Below are positions 18,901-25,223 of a stretch of 64,000 bases of DNA, in pieces (position 1 is the stretch's first letter; every line of letters begins with the position of its first letter). This DNA is from Ardenticatenales bacterium (GTDB taxonomy: Bacteria; Chloroflexota; Anaerolineae; Promineifilales; Promineifilaceae): assembly GCA_020634575.1 (NCBI GenBank), contig JACKBM010000022.1:24057-88056 (forward strand). The letters are read 5' to 3'. A program made the translations under genes and the position numbers. The notes below the pieces were generated by a model, which saw only the letters and a list, made by a program, of their open reading frames with translations, was not told the origin of the DNA and made no database searches.

Positions 18901-19302
18901 CGGTTGCTTGCCACTCGCCAGGCTGATGGTGAACTGGGTTGGCTCCGCAAACGCGCCGTCCGGGACGACCAGCATCATGTTGAAGGATGTGAAAAGGAAA
19001 GCGCCGCCACTGGTGGAGATGGTGGCACTGTTCGTGCTGGTCTGCAAGTTGAAACCGGCCGGGACCAGCTCGGTCAGGCTGCCGGCGCTGGCTGGCAGGG
19101 CAGGGGGCGCGTCAATCGTGTTGGATTCGCCATCTGGCAAACGGAGGCCGTTTTCCTGCCAGGGCTGGCTGCTCTGGCGATCGGCCGGGGCCGCCGCCAG
19201 GTAGCCCGGTGATTGGGCCAGAACCGGGCCCACAATCGGCCCGATCAGGGTGATGGCCAGGATGAACTGGACCAGAAGGATGAGTCGTTTTTGCCTGTGC
19301 AT
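12994..19302 (-). CDS. Giant secreted RHS/YD-repeat protein with SpvB-like N-terminus
   Basis: A 2102-residue protein. The start at 19302 (MHRQKRLILL) opens a signal peptide that should cut after 'GPVLAQS'. Residues about 230-500 look SpvB-like ('LPAGRGNLTPNIDVSYNS', 'GPLGNGWSLG'). A long array of YD repeats follows (about 880-1780; for example 'RYDSLGRLTFRY', 'YDTLHRLTARL'), interrupted near 1135-1240 by a lectin- or LamG-like insert ('FSFRGNQNNQEFYFFND'). The RHS core 'GLYDYNARYYDPGTGRFLSA' lies near 1800. The last 285 residues form a variable tail with long hydrophobic segments ('VTVAMIIVGVLLGLFALAL') and an aromatic end. RHS proteins form hollow shells around C-terminal effectors. The effector here is unrecognised. 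Confidence 0.9.
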   Translation of the reverse strand: MHRQKRLILLVQFILAITLIGPIVGPVLAQSPGYLAAAPADRQSSQPWQENGLRLPDGESNTIDAPPALPASAGSLTELVPAGFNLQTSTNSATISTSGGAFLFTSFNMMLVVPDGAFAEPTQFTISLASGKQPAGVSQALQFSAIGLQTETILQPERPLLLAADTSNLALTPTSYFGHFDAANNSWTVPALTSHGPNLVSLQLPNLGQWALVAPDEAGGDVPSPWRYEWQVPAVSSFTGAATFQYPIELPAGRGNLTPNIDVSYNSAGLNGMVFFDGQDIGPLGNGWSLGHVEISRQLVEIKPNGNLFLHHGDEFSLVLNGQSYQLKRASAVGNVTRYIAINGPSLKIELHTVNPALQPGVNGHGQYWLVTAGNGTVYRLGFLEEAETGQSVPPTHLVLTGVQPAGFRPGYSPLRWQVDTITDSRGNQIQYGYVNWTTPPEHHGQPPAELTVLTDNARVAHIRYNFTAQAPDALTRVTSNYGSELRFQLTNDQRVDAIDIYHLDMTTPWRRIDFGLSGVFHDNNPCGQGHRSSRSYLVHSIQEIGVSGQGALPATTFTYNSLAHTNQTSCYRFEHLVAIDNGVGGRTEFSYADDGRQSPGWSSPIPLYGRSFFVTEQRVFDGVHNTPAIQQFTPTTPCYDQYDGAVGNLPGAFNCPRADQVNGYSYGHRPLVGFASMEQTWLDYDGSQLQRQITRFLQDRDHSGRVQRSESYAADGFLTSQQEILYATDAADITGDGLEDFDFTYAQTETATSFQRGGQATSTVTIHTYGRQNNRQFGNETRLEKIGMLGGSTERHHIVSRNFYPNEAAWLVSAIAREREYDGATLIGETRTSYDNRGWNKQPLKGLPTRIEQRIAAGQYSGQRFEYDSFANPIRLIDPLGNITTTTFDPLYHLYPVSSSNALGHTTTTAYCGLNINCDLLEPAGTLRRQTDPNGAATFYRYDSLGRLTFRYRSEADFAGNRPVEAHSYQLQAGGLSYTASWQRSQTGAAAWSTGGSWQREFVDGLGRPIQQQAAHTDWWAAGKFTGQRIIVDTLYDGAGRVIRQSAPYLLAAAGEGGPAYATPSQAVSHTFTDYDSAGNPVRQVALTGAVNTTVYGLHQVYNIDPERHLRVALRDDAGQLVGVDEALEPFRDEFDNRRLPGWTRQGNVSVNSGAVKLTGDGSWGTSIIRPVSNHPDWGVQFSFRGNQNNQEFYFFNDNGVWDTSSFHRWALAIRNGTIELLQTTGSSSQSISLLPYSANMDYRVVMRGDATSREFTVMIWPESKPEQVAAVTLAQPAGWAVSGWQFTALARTAGATIQLNDYSELTFSRTRYTYDLKGQLTQVLDAAGNVTTIEYDQMGRKIQLIDPDMGTWQYGYDAAGNLSWQRDSLGQTINFNYDTLHRLTARLAGSTVLASYGYDDQSGGNAGLGRRTSMTAYAPAGNNSATFHYDIHGQMLTEQRTVAGQQYEFRYEYTDGGLPSATYYPGTAHTAPAGWQYGEKVVTDYYWANGQPRALVGDGIYVDEASYNAAGQLTALRLGNNITQTFAYDNAFRLDAINSNAFSGAGGWLSYSYDGAGNITAILDRQAPAGGNQTQHFSYDALYRLTAAYTSGAPAGSYNEQYNYDVLGNLVQKGNMSQDYLGSQPHAVTHLNKSQTAWYDANGNMIERLDDMGRRWQQSWTVDNMLARATDPRLRGEDIGFVYDADSRLVLRRDYLRGQDTVQLGKLFSHNLATNLETRHYAFGGALVAMREAAEVSFFLRDHLGSTTTTLWANGLVRSDRRYTPWGELRWETSGTVTPTGYQYTSQRWDDKLGLYDYNARYYDPGTGRFLSADTLVPGKQFAALTGDYSEAALSQSVKTSRSQAPIALNSAVLNRFAYAQNRPLMGTDPTGHFTEWLQHFGWESWRADGGQIDLTVEQAQLIRDSLGEIKSAFDDISITAGVVGQILSVLGPLIAGLKMLFTNTAKAIEELSTAIGILLSMVNVDAAWLATAAAGAQLVTVAMIIVGVLLGLFALALHFTGVGLDGLVRGFDAALSHASPGDTIRLTVARNSFLADEVNLHVIDGQSGQMQHIYGDHAWGYLGEVLLYVMEVLADSSTTTVTYFYNGQVHYYTGNGNWY

Positions 19303-19441
19303 CAGAATTTCCCCGAAAAATAGATCGATAAATGATGAATCAGTGCCGCGCCCGTATCCGGAATGGAGCGCACTACACTCATATACAATCAACGGAGAAA
19401 TCAGCTTTTGCCGACACGAGTTTTGAAAATTGGCAAAAAAA

Positions 19442-19466
19442 GGGGGGGTACAATCTGTACCCCCCC
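19442..19466. promoter_or_regulatory. Palindromic operator upstream of the RHS gene
   Basis: A perfect inverted repeat: seven Gs, TACA, a three-base spacer, TGTA, seven Cs. On the minus strand a TTGCAA box lies 18 bases upstream, so TACAGA inside the palindrome would be the -10 of the RHS promoter, about 140 bases before the start codon. The same GGGTACA-N3-TGTACCC core occurs upstream of dinD. A terminator for the DUF2202 gene is an alternative reading, because a run of Ts follows on the minus strand. Confidence 0.5.
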
Positions 19467-19494
19467 CTGGAATTGCGTTGCAAAACGGTTGTGT

Positions 19495-20415
19495 TTAGTT
19501 CTGGCCGTTCCTGCGCCCGCGCCCGCGCTCCGTGTCGGAGTTGATGATGGCGTCGAACGTTTCCTGGTCCAGGTAGACGGGCGTGTAGGTGGCGCCGCCC
19601 TGGTTGTCCAGGTTGCGGACGAAGGCGCGCAGATGGTTGCGTGAGCCGAGCATCAGGTTCTCGTAAACGAGGATGATGTCTTCATTGTCGGTGGTGGCAA
19701 TGGCGTGCTGCAGGTCGGAGATATCCAACTCCTCAATTAAGGCGCCGACTTCCAGGGCTGCCTGAAGCGAAGCGCTACCGGTGGCGACCAGTTGATTGTA
19801 CAGCTCCTGCAAATCACTGTTGGTGAAAGCCCCTTCGGGTGCACCTTCCGCCGGGTCCGGCAGTTGGTACCGATCCAGCAGCGTCTTGACGGCGGCAGTA
19901 TGGCTCAACTCGCTGTCAGAGATGTTGCTGAAGATCTGGGCGCCCCACATGTCGTAGAAGGCGGCATACACGTCATGGGCCAGCTTTTCTTCCTCACGCA
20001 TGTAGAGCAGGCCAACCACTTCATCGCTGGTTAACTCGTCTATGCCCAGGGTGGCCAGGGTCTGGTCAAGCGTTGTTTTATCGACCGAGGTGATACCTTC
20101 TTCGTCAACATCGACGACGAGATCTTCCTCGTCAGGGGTTGTGATTTCGACAGGTTCAGATTCGGCAACTTCAACATCTTCAGTCTCAGCCATCTCTTCG
20201 GCCGGTTCTGCGGCTTCTTCTTCGCTCACCACCGCAGATTCGGTAGTAGGTGCGATGGCCTCTTCGGTCGCTGCCGTTGTGTCGGCCTCGAATTGGCTGG
20301 CTGCTTCCGGCGGCGCTTCGGTTGGGTCCGCTTCGGTCGCATCGCTACAGGCAATCAGGCTGATGGCCAGTAGCAGTACAAGTAACAGGGTTGTAAACAG
20401 TCGTTGTTTGAACAT
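19495..20415 (-). CDS. DUF2202 domain lipoprotein (ferritin-like)
   Basis: A 306-residue lipoprotein: the signal ends in the lipobox 'LIAC' with Cys23. A long acidic, low-complexity linker (about 24-105, Glu/Thr/Ala-rich) leads to a DUF2202 domain (about 115-285) with the hallmark 'LLYMREEEKLAHDVYAAFYD', 'IFSNISDSELSHTAAVKTLL' and a later 'LMLGSRNHLRAFVRNL'. DUF2202 proteins have a ferritin-like helical bundle with E-x-x-H metal-type motifs; their role is not established. It sits on the outer face of the membrane. A membrane protein gene ends 26 bases upstream. Confidence 0.88.
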   Translation of the reverse strand: MFKQRLFTTLLLVLLLAISLIACSDATEADPTEAPPEAASQFEADTTAATEEAIAPTTESAVVSEEEAAEPAEEMAETEDVEVAESEPVEITTPDEEDLVVDVDEEGITSVDKTTLDQTLATLGIDELTSDEVVGLLYMREEEKLAHDVYAAFYDMWGAQIFSNISDSELSHTAAVKTLLDRYQLPDPAEGAPEGAFTNSDLQELYNQLVATGSASLQAALEVGALIEELDISDLQHAIATTDNEDIILVYENLMLGSRNHLRAFVRNLDNQGGATYTPVYLDQETFDAIINSDTERGRGRRNGQN

Positions 20416-20441
20416 GATTCGTCATTCTTTGTCTCGCTGCC

Positions 20442-21665
20442 CTAGATAGTGGCAGCGGTCACCTGTTCCAGACGGGCCAGGGCGCTGCGGATGGTGCGCC
20501 AGAGGTCAAAGGCGACTGGCCACATCGACAGGGCCCAGAGGCCATAGGCCAGCCCATGCAGAAACAGTTGGTAATTGTCATTAAAGATACTGGCCCACAG
20601 GGCCAGGCCGCCGAGATTCACGGCTGCCAGGCTGAGCCAGTGGCCGCCCAGCCTGGCCGGCTGACCGGGCAGGAAAATGCGGCTGAAGAAATAGGGTAGC
20701 AGGGCATAGCCAAACTGCAAGACCCAACCATAAATCAGGGCCTGCGGGGCATTTTGCTCAATGCCCGCCCCGGGGAAGCCGGGGACGCCCAGGATGATCA
20801 GCGGCGCCATCATGACCGGCACCAGGATCCAGATGTAGGCGGTGAGCAGATGCCAGATGCCGGGTGTACGCCAGACGGCGGGCTGGCCCAGCAAGGGCCG
20901 GATGACGCTGCCCAGCAGCCAGAAGGTAGCCGCCAGGTGCAAGATCAGGCCAGGGACGGCGAAATAGTTGGATTGAACCCAGGGGCCCAGAATCAGGCCC
21001 AGGGCGCCAACGGTCATGCCCCAAAAGATGGCGCGGCGTGAGGTTGGGGTGCCGAGGGACCGGCCGGTCACCGCTGGATAAATATCAATCAGCAGCCCGG
21101 CAAACACCAGCGACAGAAAGCCCCAATTGTTGGCATGAATATGAACCTCGATGGGTGTCTTGATCTGCAACCATTCGCTCCAGCCCAGCCAGAGCCCGGT
21201 GCCGACAATGATGCCGAGTAGCAAATAGCCCAACCCGGCCAGGTAAAAGAGACGGCCATCACCGGCTGCCTTGACCGCAGCTGCAGTGGCCGGCGCCTGA
21301 GCGCGCATTTCCCGTAGTTGCCAGATGAGCAACAGCGTGGCGGCAAAAATAAGGGTGCCGCCGGCAAAAATCACAGCCTGGTTGATGATCGGAATGCCCA
21401 CCAGCAGCAAGAGCAGACCGGCGTTAAATGAGAGCCAGGTCCACGGCCGGAAGGCGGGGCGGGGCAGCTTATAGCGCAGGGCCACCAATAGCGGCAGCAG
21501 GCCAAAAAGCGCTTCGCTCATCGCCCCCAGGGTGATCAGATGGACGCGCAGCCAGCGCAGCCCATTGAACCAGGGCAAAATCTGAAAACTCGTCAATGAA
21601 GCATCGATAGCGCTAACCAGCGCCATGATCAGAAACAGGGCGGTCATCAGGAAATACAGGTTCAT
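20442..21665 (-). CDS. Polytopic membrane protein, NnrS- or haem-copper-oxidase-subunit-I-like
   Basis: A 407-residue protein with about 11-12 membrane spans. Histidines sit in conserved-looking membrane contexts: 'LRVHLITLGAMSEALFGLL', 'VHIHANNWGFLSLVFAG' and 'ILHLAATFWLLGSVI'. These resemble the His-containing helices of NnrS and haem-copper oxidase subunit I, suggesting haem or metal ligation. A complete set of oxidase ligands is not seen and no subunit II gene is adjacent. It is followed by the DUF2202 lipoprotein and lies in a block of redox and iron genes. The family call is tentative. Confidence 0.6.
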   Translation of the reverse strand: MNLYFLMTALFLIMALVSAIDASLTSFQILPWFNGLRWLRVHLITLGAMSEALFGLLPLLVALRYKLPRPAFRPWTWLSFNAGLLLLLVGIPIINQAVIFAGGTLIFAATLLLIWQLREMRAQAPATAAAVKAAGDGRLFYLAGLGYLLLGIIVGTGLWLGWSEWLQIKTPIEVHIHANNWGFLSLVFAGLLIDIYPAVTGRSLGTPTSRRAIFWGMTVGALGLILGPWVQSNYFAVPGLILHLAATFWLLGSVIRPLLGQPAVWRTPGIWHLLTAYIWILVPVMMAPLIILGVPGFPGAGIEQNAPQALIYGWVLQFGYALLPYFFSRIFLPGQPARLGGHWLSLAAVNLGGLALWASIFNDNYQLFLHGLAYGLWALSMWPVAFDLWRTIRSALARLEQVTAATI

Positions 21666-21702
21666 GACAATCCCTCACGTGGGATGAGAAGAGGTTTTTT
21701 TT

Positions 21703-21818
21703 GCCGCAGATTGCGCAGATTACGGGATTTTTGTGTGCGCCATTTAGTTCAGAGTGAAATCTGAACTGGTATTAACTTCGCGAACATAACAATCCCCAAA
21801 ATCTGCGCAATCTGCGGC
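21703..21818. repeat. Palindromic intergenic repeat, family 1 (inner form)
   Basis: Arms GCCGCAGATTGCGCAGATT (21703-21721) and its exact reverse complement (21800-21818), 19 bp each. A second hairpin AGTTCAGA / TCTGAACT lies inside. The element fills the gap between two leftward genes. Related elements lie at 27890, 36332 and 40376. Confidence 0.85.
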
Positions 21819-21826
21819 CAGAACTC

Positions 21827-22252
21827 TTAAAGTGGCCAGTCGCGCAGGATACGCTCCGTTTCTTCGGAGTGGCCGCTTTCGTCGCGGACCATATCTTCAA
21901 GCTGCACCGCCAGACCCTTGTCGCCGTATTCTTCGGCTTCTTTGGCCCGCTGCGTATAGTCCTTGGTGGCCTGGCGCTCAGCGGTCAGGACCGCCTCCAG
22001 CATCTCGCGATTGTTCTTCGCGGCCGGCACGGGGCGAGCTGTCGTAGTCGGCTCGCCGCCCAGGGCCACGATCTTGTTGGCCAGGAACTGGGCGTGCAAC
22101 GATTCATCAGCGATCTCGGTCAGGAAGAATTGGGCCAGTTGCGGCCGGTAGGGGCCGGTGGCCTTGGCGGCATAGACGGTGTACTGGATGATGGCGCTCA
22201 GTTCGCCAGCCAGGTCTTCGTTCAGGTTGTTGATTAAAGTTTGCTTATCCAT
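21827..22252 (-). CDS. Ferritin-like domain protein
   Basis: A 141-residue four-helix bundle. Diiron-type ligands are visible: Glu in 'NEDLAGELSAIIQY' (helix 1), 'EIADESLHAQF' giving E-x-x-H (helix 2), 'LTAERQATKDY' (helix 3) and 'MVRDESGHSEETE' giving a second E-x-x-H (helix 4). The length matches small bacterioferritin/rubrerythrin-like proteins without a rubredoxin tail. AAAGGAG precedes the start. It probably binds iron or detoxifies peroxide, which fits the neighbouring DUF2202 and cytochrome genes. Confidence 0.85.
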   Translation of the reverse strand: MDKQTLINNLNEDLAGELSAIIQYTVYAAKATGPYRPQLAQFFLTEIADESLHAQFLANKIVALGGEPTTTARPVPAAKNNREMLEAVLTAERQATKDYTQRAKEAEEYGDKGLAVQLEDMVRDESGHSEETERILRDWPL

Positions 22253-22262
22253 TAGATACTCC

Positions 22263-22302
22263 TTTCCCTCTCCCTCGCTTCCCTCGCTTCCCTCGCTTTG
22301 CT
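22263..22302. repeat. Short tandem repeat in the ferritin gene leader
   Basis: Three and a half direct copies of CCCTCGCTT lie just upstream of the ferritin-like gene's ribosome-binding site. The rest of the spacer to the cupin stop (22303-22371) shows nothing recognisable. Confidence 0.6.
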
Positions 22303-22371
22303 CGGGATGACAGGGTTACGTCGGGATTACGGTTGCTGCGCTGTGATCTCGTGTTTGGCGCAGCGAATTAT

Positions 22372-22686
22372 TCAGGTTGTGATTCGGGTGGCCAAAAAGG
22401 CCAGCCGGGTTTCGGCTTCGATGCCGCGGACGGTGCCGGCGGGCATGACGACGGTGGCGCCCGGTCCGACCGGTAGGCGTTCGCCGTCAGTTATCATCCA
22501 GCCGCAGCCTTCCAAAAAGTGATACATAGCCGTGGCCTCCGGGTGGGGCGGGATTTTTTGGCCCGCTTCCAGTCCGGCGATGAGGACGCGGACGTTCTCA
22601 TCTTCCAACAGGATATGGGGTTGGGGACCCTCGGCAGCGTAGGCAAGTTCATTGCGCCAGTGTGAAATCAATTTTGTTTCGCCCAT
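22372..22686 (-). CDS. Small cupin-domain protein
   Basis: A single-domain cupin of about 104 residues. The first cupin motif is abbreviated ('AGQKIPPHPEATAMYHFLEG', with His and Glu) and the second is 'LPVGPGATVVMPAGTVRGIEA'. An ATG (22686) or the GTG one codon earlier follows AAGGAG. The operator-like palindrome CCGACTTTTGTCGG lies about 60 bases upstream, the same one as upstream of the cytochrome c gene. Its function is unknown; small cupins often bind metals or serve as sensors. Confidence 0.8.
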   Translation of the reverse strand: MGETKLISHWRNELAYAAEGPQPHILLEDENVRVLIAGLEAGQKIPPHPEATAMYHFLEGCGWMITDGERLPVGPGATVVMPAGTVRGIEAETRLAFLATRITT

Positions 22687-22742
22687 CACCAGCAACTCCT
22701 TACATCATGGGTTTATCTTAGCAGCCATCTTTGTTCGGGTCG

Positions 22743-22756
22743 CCGACTTTTGTCGG
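22743..22756. promoter_or_regulatory. CCGAC-TTTT-GTCGG palindrome upstream of the cupin gene
   Basis: A perfect 5-bp inverted repeat around TTTT, 57 bases upstream of the cupin start and identical to the copy at 23431. It is a candidate operator for the nearby Crp-family regulator. Confidence 0.5.
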
Positions 22757-22764
22757 GTTTCGAA

Positions 22765-23352
22765 CTAGGGCGGCCCGCCCATGCCATTGCCATTACCATT
22801 TCCATTGCCGTGCCCCTGGCCCATTCCCTGCATGCCGTTCTCATGTTGCATGTCGCTCATGTTGTGGCCGGCGCCATTGGCACCGAGACTCTGGATGTAG
22901 GTGATGACGGCCCAGCGCTCTTCCTCACTCAGGGTATTGCTCCAGGTTGGCATGGCTGAGTTAAATGGATCCATCGTCCCGCCTTCGCTGACGCGCCAGA
23001 ACAGGTAATCGTCCCCCAGCATCTGGCTGGTTTGCGCGACCGGGGCGGCGACCGGATTTAGTGTCTGGCCAGCAGCACCCTCGCCCATACCCGTTTCGCC
23101 GTGACACACGGTGCAGTAGGTGGCATAGATGTCCTCGCCGTCAGCCAGGACCTCTTCGGTGGCTGAAACGGGATTCACAAGACCGGCGTATTCCTCCGGG
23201 ATGGTTGCCTGGTGGCGCAACTGCATCTGATCGCGGATGGCCATCATATCCACAGTTGGGACCGGTGTGGGCTCGGCGTCCGCTTCTCCCTCTACCTGGC
23301 AGGCTGCCAGGAGGAGAAGCGAGGCCGCTAGTAATAAAAGTCGTTTCATCAT
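22765..23352 (-). CDS. Class I cytochrome c lipoprotein
   Basis: A 195-residue lipoprotein (lipobox 'LLAAC'). A single haem c site 'CTVCH' near residue 85 is followed by 'GETGMGEG', and the axial Met is probably in 'NSAMPTWSNTLSEEERW', which resembles the cytochrome c C-terminal helix region. The C-terminus is unusual: about 35 residues rich in Met, His, Gly and Asn ('MQHENGMQGMGQGHGNGNG'), a composition seen in copper-binding tails. It is probably anchored outside the membrane as an electron carrier. GGAGAG precedes tandem ATGs. Confidence 0.9.
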   Translation of the reverse strand: MMKRLLLLAASLLLLAACQVEGEADAEPTPVPTVDMMAIRDQMQLRHQATIPEEYAGLVNPVSATEEVLADGEDIYATYCTVCHGETGMGEGAAGQTLNPVAAPVAQTSQMLGDDYLFWRVSEGGTMDPFNSAMPTWSNTLSEEERWAVITYIQSLGANGAGHNMSDMQHENGMQGMGQGHGNGNGNGNGMGGPP

Positions 23353-23430
23353 TCTCTCCGCAGACAGCCGCTGAATGGCTGTCTATCAAGCTGATGAAAG
23401 CAATCTTAACGGCGGGGCGGGGTTGTGTCC

Positions 23431-23444
23431 CCGACTTTTGTCGG
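23431..23444. promoter_or_regulatory. CCGAC-TTTT-GTCGG palindrome upstream of the cytochrome c gene
   Basis: Identical 14-mer to that at 22743, here about 80 bases upstream of the cytochrome start and just after the Crp-family gene. The size and symmetry suit a Crp/Fnr dimer site, although it is not the classical FNR or CRP consensus. Confidence 0.5.
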
Positions 23445-23463
23445 AAACCGGCCGGTTCTCATC

Positions 23464-24150
23464 TCAACAGGCCATCGCGATCAACGCATCCCGGTCCAGA
23501 ATACGGATCTGATGCCGCTCAACGGCGATGAAACCATCATTCTCCAGGCCGCGTAGGGCTCGCTGGATGACATCCGGAACCGTGCCGAGGCGGGCGGCGA
23601 GCTCAGCCTGGGTATACCAGCGCGGCCGGTGCAGCACATCTTCGTCCGCATCTTCCACCAGGAGGCGGGCCAGCCGTTCACTGGTGCTGCGCAGGGAGAG
23701 GTCGGTGACCAGCGAGACGAGGTAAAGCATGCGCTCCGCCATGCCGGCGATGACGTGCTGGGCGAACTCGGGCTGCTCGCGCAGCAGGATGAGCAACTGG
23801 TCGCGAGGGATGAACCAGACACCGGCCGGTTCCAACGCCACCGCCGTCGCCGGGTTGGCATGATTGGCAAAGACGCCGACCTCGTTAAAGGTCTCGCCCG
23901 GCTCCAAAAACCGCAGGATCTGCTCCCGGCCCGCTGCTGACGTCTTAATCACTTTGAGCCAGCCATATTGCAAGTAATACAAGCCCGGCTCCGCTTCACC
24001 TTCCCAAACGACAACATCGCCCGATTGATATTCGCGCCAGCGTGACGCCTGGGCCAGACTTTGACGGGCCGAACCTGGCAGTTGGGCAAAGAGGGGGATG
24101 TTTAGAAGCTGCTGGGCCAGCAGCTCCGCGGCTGGGCGGTGCGGGCTCAT
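23464..24150 (-). CDS. Crp/Fnr family transcriptional regulator
   Basis: A 228-residue protein with an N-terminal cyclic-nucleotide-binding-type beta roll ('GDVVVWEGEAEPGLYYLQYGW', glycine-rich turn 'LEPGETFNEVGVF'), the long dimerisation helix (about 120-150) and a C-terminal winged helix ('TQAELAARLGTVPDVIQRAL'). The N-terminal FNR cysteine cluster is absent, so direct iron-sulfur oxygen sensing is unlikely. The recognition helix lacks the usual E-x-x-S-R residues and reads 'VPDVIQR', compatible with a non-standard operator. It follows dinD by 11 bases and precedes the cytochrome c gene, whose upstream palindrome it may bind. Confidence 0.92.
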   Translation of the reverse strand: MSPHRPAAELLAQQLLNIPLFAQLPGSARQSLAQASRWREYQSGDVVVWEGEAEPGLYYLQYGWLKVIKTSAAGREQILRFLEPGETFNEVGVFANHANPATAVALEPAGVWFIPRDQLLILLREQPEFAQHVIAGMAERMLYLVSLVTDLSLRSTSERLARLLVEDADEDVLHRPRWYTQAELAARLGTVPDVIQRALRGLENDGFIAVERHQIRILDRDALIAMAC

Positions 24151-24161
24151 GATTTCAGCGC

Positions 24162-25028
24162 CTAGAAGGGCACATCCTCATCGGACTCTTCGTTGCCGGC
24201 GCGCAGGCGGGCTTGCGCCTCTGGTTCCTCCAGATAGTTGTTTTCCGAAACAACATTGGAGCCAGTTTCCCGTTCAAATTCCCGCCGGGCATTGCCGGCG
24301 ATACGGCCACCGCGCCGGGCGGCTGACTGGTTATCCTCAAAGCCCTGGGCATCTTCGTTTTCGGCAATTTGCCGCGTTGTCAGCTCTGCCAGGGATTGAA
24401 AGACCAGCTCGGCTTCTGTCATGTGGTCGCGCAGATTATGCTTCTTGTCCAGGTTTTTAAGTTTCTTGTGCTGACCCACCGTCAGACCGCCAAAGGTGGT
24501 TTTGGAGATCTCATTGGTGAGCAAAGCGTACTCCAGCCCTTCCTGCACGCCCCGCCGCGCCCAGGCATCGGTCAGCTTGGAACGGATGCTCTTGCTGCGC
24601 AGTCGCTTCTCGATCCATTCATCGGAGTAACCGTCGCGCCGGTAGCGCTCGATCTGCAGATCATAGATATGCTTGGCGCCGGTGCGGGCCAGCCACCGTT
24701 TAAGCGGCTCCGCCTTTGCCGAGGGAATGGATTGGACAATGCGCAGGATATCTTCGAGTTTGGCCGCATTGATGCTCTGCTGCCCGCCCCGGGTCGGCAT
24801 CGAGCGCCGCTTGACCATCTCTTTCCAGCTCGCCTTGAGCTCCTGGTCGCGCTGGCGCATCCTTTTCAGATATTGGGCGGGATCATTGGAATCTGTGAGA
24901 TGGGCAATGACGTCGACGACAGCGAAATAGACTTCGCCGGTTGCTTCGTCAAACGTGTAGCGCACAGTAGGGTCTTCGTCGTCACCGATGAAGCGGGCCA
25001 GGGCATCAGTTGGATTGTCCTCACTCAT
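24162..25028 (-). CDS. dinD: DNA-damage-inducible protein D (DinD) homologue
   Basis: A 288-residue protein. The N-terminus has a BRO-N-like region ('VYFAVVDVIAHLTDSNDPAQ'), and the central and C-terminal part carries the DinD hallmark 'GVQEGLEYALLTNEISKTTF', 'LRDHMTEAELVF' and 'ITRQ'-like residues followed by 'DAQGF'. DinD in E. coli is SOS-induced and inhibits RecA-dependent strand exchange. The start at 25028 follows GGAG; the frame extends further upstream through an operator-like palindrome, which argues against the longer start. The conserved length and motifs make the call solid. Confidence 0.9.
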   Translation of the reverse strand: MSEDNPTDALARFIGDDEDPTVRYTFDEATGEVYFAVVDVIAHLTDSNDPAQYLKRMRQRDQELKASWKEMVKRRSMPTRGGQQSINAAKLEDILRIVQSIPSAKAEPLKRWLARTGAKHIYDLQIERYRRDGYSDEWIEKRLRSKSIRSKLTDAWARRGVQEGLEYALLTNEISKTTFGGLTVGQHKKLKNLDKKHNLRDHMTEAELVFQSLAELTTRQIAENEDAQGFEDNQSAARRGGRIAGNARREFERETGSNVVSENNYLEEPEAQARLRAGNEESDEDVPF

Positions 25029-25056
25029 AAGGAACTCCGGTTGGGCAGGGCAGGGG

Positions 25057-25095
25057 GGGTACAATTTGTACCCATCCTTTAACCCAAGCTCAAAA
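25057..25095 (-). promoter_or_regulatory. dinD promoter with GGGTACA-N3-TGTACCC palindrome
   Basis: On the minus strand TTGAGC is followed 17 bases later by TACAAA, a plausible -35/-10 pair. The -10 lies inside a 17-bp palindrome (25057-25073) starting 29 bases before the dinD start. The GTAC half-sites recall the cyanobacterial LexA box, though with a five-base rather than four-base gap. It is a candidate SOS box. The same core occurs upstream of the RHS gene. Confidence 0.55.
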
Positions 25096-25196
25096 ATTAC
25101 GTTGGTAACCAAAATGATTGTACTGGATCAAATAGTTTTCCACGAGCGGCCTCTGCTGGTTCGGCCCGAATTCTGAAATGGCGCTAAGGCAACAAA

Positions 25197-25223
25197 AAAG
25201 CCTCTTCGCGATGAAGAGGCTTT
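25197..25223 (-). terminator. Intrinsic terminator, minus strand
   Basis: AAAGCCTCTTC and GAAGAGGCTTT form an 11-bp stem with a five-base loop. On the minus strand the second arm continues into TTTTTTG, the classical intrinsic-terminator form. No annotated minus-strand gene ends here, so it should end a non-coding transcript from the gene-free interval. Confidence 0.7.

Noticed and set aside
20442..21665. Terminal oxidase subunit I
   Set aside because: The full set of haem and copper histidines is not visible and no subunit II gene is adjacent; only a likeness in membrane helices is claimed.
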